The notes below the pieces were generated by a model. That model searched no databases, was not told where the DNA came from, and saw only the letters and a program-made list of their open reading frames with translations. From positions 1 through 15,383 of the forward strand of contig CALIDR010000346.1 in assembly GCA_938022295.1 (NCBI GenBank): a stretch of DNA of 15,383 nucleotides. Direction: 5' to 3'. How positions within the stretch are numbered: the first letter of the stretch is position 1; each line of letters begins with the position of its first letter. Below are positions 1 through 6,046 of this stretch, piece by piece. Origin of the DNA: an uncultured Burkholderiaceae bacterium. GTDB taxonomy: Bacteria > Pseudomonadota > Gammaproteobacteria > Burkholderiales > Burkholderiaceae_C. Made by a program: the position numbers and the translations under genes.

Positions 1-233
1 ATCCGGCAGTTGGGCGCGCCTGAGCGGGCCGTCATCGGGCGCGCTGGCAAGGCGCGAACCGCAGCGATGGCGCGGGCCATCGCGAGGATTCGCAACGCCG
101 CCAGCGTGTCCGAGGGCGGCTCGATCGGGTGCGCAGCGTCGTCACCCAAAAGGTGACCGACCGCGTGGGTGGAAACGCCAAGCAAAACAGTAGCTTGCAT
201 GCGGCATCGAGCGGCCGACTGCCGGATCTAGGG
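1..233. other. Left-edge stretch without a confident gene
   Basis: Two incompatible partial reading frames cover this stretch and I cannot decide between them. On the minus strand an ATG at 200 opens a frame that stays open to the left edge (about 65 codons, beginning MQATVLLGVSTHAVGHLLG); its first codons are richer in A/T at the third position than those of neighbouring genes, and no clear ribosome binding site precedes it. On the plus strand a frame is open from base 1 to a TGA at 154-156 (51 codons) and could be the tail of a gene entering from the left. Neither translation matches a family I recognise. Bases 157-233 are somewhat less GC-rich than the rest, as expected for intergenic DNA downstream of clsB. 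The sequence to the left of the window would settle it. Confidence 0.3.
64..83. repeat. Perfect 8-bp inverted repeat, 4-nt loop
   Basis: GCGATGGC at 64-71 is followed by GCGG and then its exact reverse complement GCCATCGC at 76-83. No T-run follows on either strand, so it is not a standard intrinsic terminator. It falls inside both partial frames described for the left edge and may be a chance product of GC-rich coding sequence. Confidence 0.4.
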
Positions 234-1589
234 TCAGTACCGGCCGCGGATCCCGGCCAGCCGCAGGTACAGGCGCGCCGACCAGGCGACGACGGCGCGC
301 TGCAGCCGCGCCCACCAGCCCAGCCCGAGGCCGGGCATGCGCACCTCGCGCGACACCGCGAGCGCGCGCTCGAACTCGGCGCCCAGTTCGGCCGCGAACG
401 CGCGGTCGCGCACGATGACGTTGGCCTCCAGGTTCAGCAGCAGCGACAGCGGGTCGATGTTGGAGCTGCCCACGGTCGCCCAGTCGTCGTCGGCGAGCGC
501 GATCTTCGCGTGCAGGAACGCCGGCGTGTACTCGTAGATGCGCACGCCGCGCGACAGCAGCTCGGCGTACAGCGAGCGCGCCGCCAGGCCGGCGATGCGG
601 TAGTCGACCTTGCCCTGCAGCAGCAGGCGCACGCGCACGCCGCGCTGCACCGCCTCGCGCAGCGTGCGGCGGAACTCGCGCCCGGGGTAGAAGTAGGGGC
701 TCGCGATGTCGATGCGCACCCGCGCGCGGGCGAACGCCTCGACGAAGCTGCGCTCGATCGTGCGCCGCTGGCGCAGGTTGTCGCGCACGACGAAGGCCGC
801 GCGCACCGGCTCGTCGGGCGTGTCGACGAGCACGCTGTCGCCGGAGACGATGCGCACGCCCTGCAGCAGCGCGCGCGCGCGTGCCAGCGGCGCGCTGCTG
901 CGCACCAGGGCGAGCATCTGGTGCGACCAGTCCTGGCCGAAGCGCGCGCGCTGCCACACCGCCTGCGCGGTCTGCGCCACCGGCGCCACCACCGGCCCCT
1001 CGAGCTCGACGGCGAAGTCCAGCCGTGGCGTCTCGGTGGGGCCGTGCCGCATGTCGAGCCGGTCGTCGATGACGTTGATGCCGCCGACGAAGCCGCGCGC
1101 GCCGTCGACGACGCACAGCTTCAGGTGCAGCCGCCGCAGGTGCTCGGGCTGGAAGATCGCGCGCCAGCTCTCGACCGGGCGGAAGACGGCGAACTGCACG
1201 CCCGTGCCGGCCCACCACTGCTGCAGCGTCGGCTGCGCCGCCTTCGAGCCGAAGCCGTCGACGACGACGTGCACCGCCACGCCGCGCTGCGCCGCCGCGG
1301 CCAGCGCCTGCGCCACGCGCCGCGCCGTGGCGTCGTGGTGGAAGATGTACATCGCGACCCAGATCTCGTCGCGCGCGGCGTCGATCGCGGCGCACATCGC
1401 CGGGAACAGCTCGTCGCCGCCGCGCAGCAGCCGCACCCGGTTGCCGCCGCTGAACAGCGCCCGCGGGTGGACGTACCAGCGCAGGTCGTGGCCGGGCGCA
1501 GCGCGATGCGACGGTTCGTCGGCGGCAGGAGGCGCGGCGGGCCGCGGCGCGGCCGGCGCCTCGGCGACGGCGGGGGAAGGCTCGTTCAA
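234..1589 (-). CDS. clsB: Cardiolipin synthase B-type phospholipase D protein (ClsB)
   Basis: Predicted 451-residue phospholipase D-superfamily enzyme that joins two phospholipids, or a phospholipid and a head group, to make cardiolipin at the inner membrane. Two HKD catalytic motifs are visible: H155-K157-D162 (HLKLCVVDG, followed by GFVGGIN) and H360-K362-D367 (HAKIALADD, followed by TVGSSNIDP). Each is the HxKx4D pattern of the family. There are no N-terminal membrane helices, as in ClsB and unlike ClsA; residues 1-35 are an Ala/Pro-rich unconserved leader. The start is taken as TTG at 1589 because it overlaps the TGA of the upstream EEP gene as TTGA and no ATG lies nearby. The frame could be read further upstream, but only by overlapping the EEP gene. 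E. coli clsB (ybhO) also follows an EEP-family gene (ybhP), which supports the call. It is the last gene of the minus-strand block. Confidence 0.9.
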   Translation of the reverse strand: MNEPSPAVAEAPAAPRPAAPPAADEPSHRAAPGHDLRWYVHPRALFSGGNRVRLLRGGDELFPAMCAAIDAARDEIWVAMYIFHHDATARRVAQALAAAAQRGVAVHVVVDGFGSKAAQPTLQQWWAGTGVQFAVFRPVESWRAIFQPEHLRRLHLKLCVVDGARGFVGGINVIDDRLDMRHGPTETPRLDFAVELEGPVVAPVAQTAQAVWQRARFGQDWSHQMLALVRSSAPLARARALLQGVRIVSGDSVLVDTPDEPVRAAFVVRDNLRQRRTIERSFVEAFARARVRIDIASPYFYPGREFRRTLREAVQRGVRVRLLLQGKVDYRIAGLAARSLYAELLSRGVRIYEYTPAFLHAKIALADDDWATVGSSNIDPLSLLLNLEANVIVRDRAFAAELGAEFERALAVSREVRMPGLGLGWWARLQRAVVAWSARLYLRLAGIRGRY

Positions 1590-2398
1590 GCCAGCTCGAG
1601 CTCGGCCACCAGCGGCAGGTGGTCGGACATGCGGGCCCACGCGCTGCCGCGCGGCACGAACGTCGAGCGGCAGCCGAGCCCGCGCACGTAGATGCGGTCG
1701 AGCGCGAACACCGGCACCCGCGACGGGAACGTCAGCCGGTGCGACGCCGGCAGGTGCGGCACCCGCGCGCGCACGAGGCCGATCTCGGCCATCGGCCCAT
1801 CGAGCTTCTCGCCCCAGTCGTTGAAGTCGCCGGCCACCAGCAGCGGCGCCCCGCGCGGCACGGTGGCGTCGAGGAAGGCCGCCAGGCGCTGCACCTGGCG
1901 CACCCGGCTGGCGTGGATCAGCCCGAAGTGCGCCACCACGGCGTGCAGCGTCGTGCCGTGCCACTGCACCGGCACGTGCAGCAGGCCGCGCTGCTCGAAC
2001 GGGTGGTCCGACACGTCGTGGTGGCCCGGCTCGCCGATCGGCCAGCGCGACAGCAGCGCGTTGCCGTGCTCGCCGTGGCGGGTGACGGCGTTCGTGCGGT
2101 AGGCGACGTCGTAGCCTTCGGGCGCGAGGAAGTCGGCCTGGCCCTGCGCCGGCCAGCCGAAGTGCGTGCGGTCGAAGCGGCGCGCGTCGCGCGCGTGGTG
2201 CAGCCGCACTTCCTGCAGGAACACGAGGTCGGCGTCGAGCGCCGCGACGCCCTGCGCCAGGTTGTGGATCTCGAGCCGCCGGCCGGGGCCTACCCCGCGC
2301 ACGCCCTTGTGGATGTTGTAAGTCGCCACGCGCAGCACGCCGGGGCCGCCGGCGAACGGCGGCAGCAGCGTCGATTGCAGGGGGCGCAGCAGGGTCAC
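1586..2398 (-). CDS. Endonuclease/exonuclease/phosphatase (EEP) family protein, YbhP-like
   Basis: A 270-residue protein of the metal-dependent EEP fold (DNase I / inositol phosphatase superfamily). The catalytic landmarks are present in order: ATYNIHKG with N28, LQEVR with E63, AHFGL with H157, AGDFNDW with D191 and N193, and MSDHLPL with D259 and H260. It should hydrolyse a phosphodiester or phosphomonoester; the substrate cannot be read from sequence. GTG at 2398 is chosen as start because it overlaps the nudB stop as GTGA, and the EEP core begins about 20 residues later. Its own stop overlaps the clsB start. The same pairing with a ClsB gene occurs in E. coli (ybhP-ybhO), so a role near phospholipid metabolism is a reasonable inference but not shown. 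No signal peptide is evident. Confidence 0.88.
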   Translation of the reverse strand: MTLLRPLQSTLLPPFAGGPGVLRVATYNIHKGVRGVGPGRRLEIHNLAQGVAALDADLVFLQEVRLHHARDARRFDRTHFGWPAQGQADFLAPEGYDVAYRTNAVTRHGEHGNALLSRWPIGEPGHHDVSDHPFEQRGLLHVPVQWHGTTLHAVVAHFGLIHASRVRQVQRLAAFLDATVPRGAPLLVAGDFNDWGEKLDGPMAEIGLVRARVPHLPASHRLTFPSRVPVFALDRIYVRGLGCRSTFVPRGSAWARMSDHLPLVAELELA

Positions 2399-2892
2399 GG
2401 TGCGGCGGCGGGCGGCGGGGGGTCGGGCAGGAAGCGCGGCAGCTGCAGGATTGCCTCGGCGTTGCTCGGCGAGAAGCAGCGGTCGGCCGCCTCGCGCCAC
2501 GGCAGCCATTCGAACCGCAGATGCTCGCGCGGGTTCAGTCGCACCGGCATCCGCTGCGGCAGCGTGAGGCCGAACACGTGCTCGGTGTTGTGCGTCACGC
2601 CCGGCGCGTAGCGGTGGCGCCAGACGGGGTAGATCTCGTAGACGTTGGCCAGCCCCCAGTCGCGCAGCGCCGCGGGGGCGACGCCGCCCTCGCCGATCGT
2701 GATGCCGGTCTCCTCGGCGACTTCGCGCACGCAGGTCTCGAACAGCGGCTCGTCGGGGTCGTCCTTCGAGCCGGTCACGCTCTGCCAGTAGCCGGGCCGG
2801 TCGGCGCGCTCGATCAGCAGCACGTCGCGCGCCGGCGTGTGGATCACGACCAGCACCGACTCGGGGATCTTGTAGGTCCGCGCCTCGGACAT
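2395..2892 (-). CDS. nudB: Dihydroneopterin triphosphate pyrophosphatase (NudB, Nudix)
   Basis: A 165-residue Nudix hydrolase predicted to remove pyrophosphate from 7,8-dihydroneopterin triphosphate, an early step of folate synthesis. The Nudix box is G41 ... E48 ... R56-E57-V-A-E60-E61-T-G63; it has six rather than five residues between the first Gly and Glu, a one-residue insertion compared with E. coli NudB. Other NudB marks are the N-terminal KIPESVLVVI, the WQSVTGS stretch just before the box, and RHRYAPGVTHNTE, nearly as in E. coli. The Pro/Ala-rich C-terminal tail (about 12 residues) is not conserved. ATG at 2892 has only a weak, distant GAGG. It lies 57 nt after aspS and overlaps the EEP gene by 4 bp. 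The aspS-nudB neighbourhood is widespread in proteobacteria. Confidence 0.92.
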   Translation of the reverse strand: MSEARTYKIPESVLVVIHTPARDVLLIERADRPGYWQSVTGSKDDPDEPLFETCVREVAEETGITIGEGGVAPAALRDWGLANVYEIYPVWRHRYAPGVTHNTEHVFGLTLPQRMPVRLNPREHLRFEWLPWREAADRCFSPSNAEAILQLPRFLPDPPPPAAAP

Positions 2893-2908
2893 CGTTGGCC
2901 AGCCTCGA

Positions 2909-2933
2909 TTCGCGGGGGATCGTACCCCGCGAA
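2909..2933 (-). promoter_or_regulatory. 9-bp perfect hairpin between aspS and nudB
   Basis: TTCGCGGGG at 2909-2917 and CCCCGCGAA at 2925-2933 are exact reverse complements around a 7-nt loop. In the minus-strand transcript the hairpin starts 16 nt after the aspS stop and ends 16 nt before the nudB ATG. No U-run follows, so a classical intrinsic terminator is unlikely. It could act as an mRNA-stabilising 3' structure for aspS, an RNase processing site, or a brake on read-through to nudB. The role is inferred; the structure is seen. Confidence 0.6.
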
Positions 2934-2949
2934 GCCTGCCGACGCCGCG

Positions 2950-4737
2950 TCAGGCCCGCGGCGGATTGCGCAGCCGGATGTGCAGCTCGCGCAGCTGCCG
3001 CTCGTCGACCGCGCTCGGCGCGCCGGTGAGCAGGCACTGCGCGCGCTGCGTCTTCGGGAACGCGATCACGTCGCGGATGCTGTCGGCGCCGGTCATCAGC
3101 ATCACGAAGCGGTCCAGGCCGATCGCGATGCCGCCGTGCGGCGGCGCGCCGTACTGCAGCGCGTCGAGCAGGAAGCCGAACTTCTGCCGCGCCTCCTCGG
3201 GGCCGATCTTCAGCGCGCGGAACACCTTGCTCTGCACCTCCTCGCGGTGGATCCGCACCGAGCCGCCGCCGAGCTCGATGCCGTTGAGCACCACGTCGTA
3301 GGCCTTGGCGAGGCAGCGGCCGGGGTCGGTCTCGAGCCAGTCCTCGTGGCCGTCCTTCGGGCTCGTGAACGGGTGGTGCATCGCGCTCCAGCGCTGCGCC
3401 TCCTCGTCGTATTCGAACATCGGGAAGTCGACGACCCACAGCGGCGCCCACTCGCCCTTCACGAGTCCGCGCGCGCGGCCGAACTCGCTGTGGCCGATCT
3501 TGGTGCGCAGCGCGCCGATGGCGTCGTTGACGACCTTCGCCTTGTCGGCGCCGAAGAACAGCAGGTCGCCGCTTTGCGCGCCGCTGCGCTCGAGGATCGC
3601 CGCGATCGCGCGGTCGTGCAGGTTCTTCACGATCGGGCTCTGCAGCCCCTCGCGTCCCTTCGCGAGGTCGTTGACCTTGATCCACGCCAGACCCTTGGCG
3701 CCGTAGATCTTGACGAACTCGGTGTAGCCGTCGATCTCGCCGCGGCTCATCTCGCCGCCGCCGGGCACGCGCAGCGCGACGACGCGGCCGCCGGGCGTCG
3801 TCGCCGGGCCGGCGAAGACCTTGAAGTCGACGTCGGCCATCGCGTCGGTCAGCTCGGTGAACTCGAGCTGCACGCGCAGGTCGGGCTTGTCGCTGCCGAA
3901 GCGGTGCATCGCCTCGGCGTACTTCATCACCGGGAACGCCGGCAGCTCGACGCCGATCGCGTGCTGGAAGGTGCTGCGGATCATGCCCTCGAACATCGTG
4001 CGGATCTCCTCCTCGTCGAGGAAAGAGGTCTCGATGTCGATCTGCGTGAACTCGGGCTGGCGGTCGGCGCGCAGGTCCTCGTCGCGGAAGCACTTGACGA
4101 TCTGGTAGTAGCGGTCGAAGCCGGCGACCATCAGCAGCTGCTTGAACAGCTGCGGGCTCTGCGGCAGCGCGAAGAACAGGCCGTCGTGCACGCGGCTGGG
4201 CACGAGGTAGTCGCGCGCGCCCTCGGGCGTGCTCTTCGTCAGCATCGGCGTCTCGACGTCGATGAAGCCGTTCGCGTCGAGGAACTTGCGCACCTCCATC
4301 GCGACGCGGTAGCGCAGCCGCAGGTTGCGCTGCATCGCCGGGCGGCGCAAGTCGAGCACGCGGTGCGTGAGCCGCGTCGTCTCGCTCAGGTTCTCCTCGT
4401 CGAGCTGGAACGGCGGCGTGACGCTCGGGTTGAGCACCTCGAGCTCGTGACACAGCACCTCGACCTTGCCGCTGACGAGGTTGGCGTTCTCGGTGCCCGC
4501 GGGACGCGCGCGCACGACGCCGGTGACCTTCAGGCAGTACTCGTTGCGCACGTGCTCGGCGGTGGCGAACGTCTGCGGCCGGTCGGGGTCGCAGACGACC
4601 TGCGCGACCGCGAAGGCATCGTGCAGGTCGATGAAGATCACGCCGCCGTGGTCGCGCCGGCGGTGCGCCCAGCCCATCAGGGTCACGGTCTGGCCGAGCA
4701 GCGCCTCGCTGACGAGGCCGCAGTAGCTGGTTCTCAT
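2950..4737 (-). CDS. aspS: Aspartyl-tRNA synthetase, probably non-discriminating (AspRS)
   Basis: A 595-residue class II synthetase of bacterial AspRS type that charges tRNA with aspartate. Order: N-terminal OB-fold anticodon domain (about 1-105), catalytic core, bacterial GAD insertion (about 290-410), and C-terminal core. Motifs: QSPQLFKQLLM (193-203), motif 2 FRDEDLRADRQPEFTQID (217-234), motif 3 GIAIGLDRFVMLMTG with R543. The anticodon domain carries H30-G31-G32 where E. coli has Leu-Gly, and Gly81 in the second loop; His and Gly at these places mark AspRSs that also charge tRNA-Asn. If so, Asn-tRNA-Asn would be made by GatCAB amidation. ATG 4737 has a GGAG seven bases upstream. The 109 nt between it and the upstream DUF502 gene hold no gene. 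Confidence 0.97.
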   Translation of the reverse strand: MRTSYCGLVSEALLGQTVTLMGWAHRRRDHGGVIFIDLHDAFAVAQVVCDPDRPQTFATAEHVRNEYCLKVTGVVRARPAGTENANLVSGKVEVLCHELEVLNPSVTPPFQLDEENLSETTRLTHRVLDLRRPAMQRNLRLRYRVAMEVRKFLDANGFIDVETPMLTKSTPEGARDYLVPSRVHDGLFFALPQSPQLFKQLLMVAGFDRYYQIVKCFRDEDLRADRQPEFTQIDIETSFLDEEEIRTMFEGMIRSTFQHAIGVELPAFPVMKYAEAMHRFGSDKPDLRVQLEFTELTDAMADVDFKVFAGPATTPGGRVVALRVPGGGEMSRGEIDGYTEFVKIYGAKGLAWIKVNDLAKGREGLQSPIVKNLHDRAIAAILERSGAQSGDLLFFGADKAKVVNDAIGALRTKIGHSEFGRARGLVKGEWAPLWVVDFPMFEYDEEAQRWSAMHHPFTSPKDGHEDWLETDPGRCLAKAYDVVLNGIELGGGSVRIHREEVQSKVFRALKIGPEEARQKFGFLLDALQYGAPPHGGIAIGLDRFVMLMTGADSIRDVIAFPKTQRAQCLLTGAPSAVDERQLRELHIRLRNPPRA

Positions 4738-4846
4738 GGGTTCGCTCCGGAAATCTTCGCTGGTTCGGCGTCCGCGCCGGGCGCGGCAGGGGGTGGGTGC
4801 ACGGGGTCGACGCCGGGGGCGCCGATGGCCGAGCGCGGGCGGGCGC

Positions 4847-5506
4847 TCAGCCGGCCGGGTTTCGCGCCACCGGCAGCCGGGACACGAGTCCGGGCGCCGC
4901 CGGCGCGACGACGCCCATCGAGATGATGTACTTCAGCGCCGCGTCGACGCTCATGTCGAGCTCGATCACGTCGGCGCGCGGCAGCATCAGGAAGAAGCCC
5001 GAGGTGGGGTTCGGCGTCGTCGGCACGTAGATGCTCAGGTAGTCGCCCTGCAGGTGGTCGGCCACCTCGCCGCCGGGGCGCCCGGTGACGAAGGCGATCG
5101 TCCACGCGCCGGCGCGCGGATACTGCACCAGCACCGCCTCGCGGAAGGCGTTGCCGCTGCTCGAGAACAGCGTGTCGGAGACCTGCTTGACCGAGCTGTA
5201 GATCGACTTGACGATCGGGATCTGGTGCAGCACGCGGTCCCACTGGCGCAGCGACCACTGGCCGAGGAAGTTGGTGGCGAAGATGCCGGTCAGCAGCAGC
5301 ACCGCGAGCATCACGACGACGCCAAGCCCCGGCCAGTCGCGCAGCCGCTCGACCGCCAGCTGCGCGCTGCTCGGCACGACGGCGGCCACGCCGGTGAGCA
5401 GCCAGCCGAAGATGCCGTCCATCAGGCCGACGAGCCACAGCAGCACGTAGACCGTGACCGCCAGGGGCAGCCAGACGAGCAGCCCGGCGACGATGAACCG
5501 CTTCAC
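4847..5506 (-). CDS. DUF502 family inner-membrane protein
   Basis: Predicted 219-residue membrane protein of the DUF502 family, whose function is not established. There are two strong transmembrane helices near the N-terminus (about 4-27 and 60-82), then a soluble part of about 135 residues. The block QIPIVKSIYSSVKQVSDTL right after the second helix is typical of the family, as are VPTTPNPTSGFF and the Asp/Glu-rich stretch that follows. I choose GTG at 5506: it begins KRFIVAGLLVWLPL, where family members normally begin, a GAAAG sits six bases upstream, and it leaves 22 nt after the FmdB-like gene. An ATG at 5569 in the same frame would add 21 Ala/Pro-rich residues and overlap that gene by 41 bp, so it is less likely. 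Position between the FmdB-like gene and aspS recurs in betaproteobacteria. Confidence 0.85.
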   Translation of the reverse strand: MKRFIVAGLLVWLPLAVTVYVLLWLVGLMDGIFGWLLTGVAAVVPSSAQLAVERLRDWPGLGVVVMLAVLLLTGIFATNFLGQWSLRQWDRVLHQIPIVKSIYSSVKQVSDTLFSSSGNAFREAVLVQYPRAGAWTIAFVTGRPGGEVADHLQGDYLSIYVPTTPNPTSGFFLMLPRADVIELDMSVDAALKYIISMGVVAPAAPGLVSRLPVARNPAG

Positions 5507-5528
5507 CGGCGGCTTTCGCGGCGGCGCT

Positions 5529-5879
5529 TCAGTGGCAGGCGCAGGCGCTGCCGCAGCCGCCGCCCGCACCGGCGGCGGCGGTGCCGGGGGCGCTGCTGCC
5601 GGGGGCCGCGGCGGCGGCCGGCGCCGGCGTGCTGGCGGCGGTGTCGGTCTTCGGCTCGGCGCCGTTGCCGCCGGCGGGCTTGGCCGCGCCGCCGCCGTTG
5701 TTGCGGAAATCGGTCACGTACCAGCCCGACCCCTTGAGCTGGAAGCCGGCGGCGGTGAGCTGCTTGCGCAGCGCCTCCTGGCCGCACGACGGGCATACCG
5801 TCAGCAGCGGGTCGGACACTTTCTGCAGCACGTCCAGCGCGTGGTCGCACGACGCGCAGCGGTAGGCGTAGATCGGCAT
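5529..5879 (-). CDS. FmdB family zinc-ribbon protein
   Basis: A 116-residue small protein of the FmdB/CxxC_CXXC_SSSS family. The zinc ribbon is at the N-terminus: MPIYAYRCASC with C8 and C11, and CPSCG with C29 and C32. The conserved GFQLKGSGWYVTDF follows (about 45-58). Residues 61-108 are a Gly/Ala/Pro low-complexity linker, and the protein ends in a second Cys-rich motif CGSACACH (C109, C113, C115, H116). The biochemical role of the family is unclear; the name comes from a putative regulator of formamidase genes and should not be read as function. ATG 5879 has a strong GGGAGGG five bases upstream. It appears to be the first gene of the minus-strand block ending at clsB. Confidence 0.92.
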   Translation of the reverse strand: MPIYAYRCASCDHALDVLQKVSDPLLTVCPSCGQEALRKQLTAAGFQLKGSGWYVTDFRNNGGGAAKPAGGNGAEPKTDTAASTPAPAAAAAPGSSAPGTAAAGAGGGCGSACACH

Positions 5880-5963
5880 CGGAACCCTCCCGGGCAGAGT
5901 GGCACGTTGGCGGCGTTCGCGTGGGCCTGTCGACGGCAGGCAAAACCCCGCGAAAAGCTTCGG

Positions 5964-5971
5964 ATTGTATA
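5964..5971 (-). promoter_or_regulatory. Candidate promoter -10 for the FmdB-DUF502-aspS block
   Basis: On the minus strand these bases read TATACAAT, containing the near-consensus hexamers TATACA and TACAAT in a local A/T-rich patch of otherwise very GC-rich DNA. A start about 7 nt downstream would give a 5' untranslated region near 78 nt, ahead of the strong ribosome binding site at about 5885-5891. No good -35 is found at 16-18 bp; a TTGAAG on the minus strand (5993-5998) is 21 bp from TATACA, which is too far for a normal sigma-70 promoter. Confidence 0.5.
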
Positions 5972-6000
5972 GATCGGGGTCGGCCCGGCGGGCTTCAAGG

Positions 6001-6020
6001 GGGCGGCCGGTGCGCCGCCC
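6001..6020 (-). terminator. Hairpin downstream of ubiB, possible terminator
   Basis: GGGCGGC (6001-6007) and GCCGCCC (6014-6020) form a 7-bp GC-only stem with a 6-nt loop, beginning 26 nt after the ubiB stop on the minus strand. The next bases are CCTTGAAG, not a U-run, so intrinsic termination would be weak; a Rho-dependent or 3'-stabilising role is as likely. It separates ubiB from the candidate FmdB-gene promoter. Confidence 0.35.
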
Positions 6021-6046
6021 GCCGCCGCGCGCTCAGCGCCGCGCCG

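Noticed and set aside
1590..1964. N-terminal extension of the clsB frame to an ATG at 1964
   Set aside because: It would lie wholly inside the EEP gene, gives Arg/Ala/Pro-rich sequence, and the TTGA overlap offers a better start.
2521..4926. 801-codon plus-strand open frame opposite nudB and aspS
   Set aside because: It is a shadow of the GC-rich aspS/nudB coding strand. The product is Arg/His/Ala/Val-rich low-complexity sequence without domains, while the opposite strand encodes intact known enzymes.
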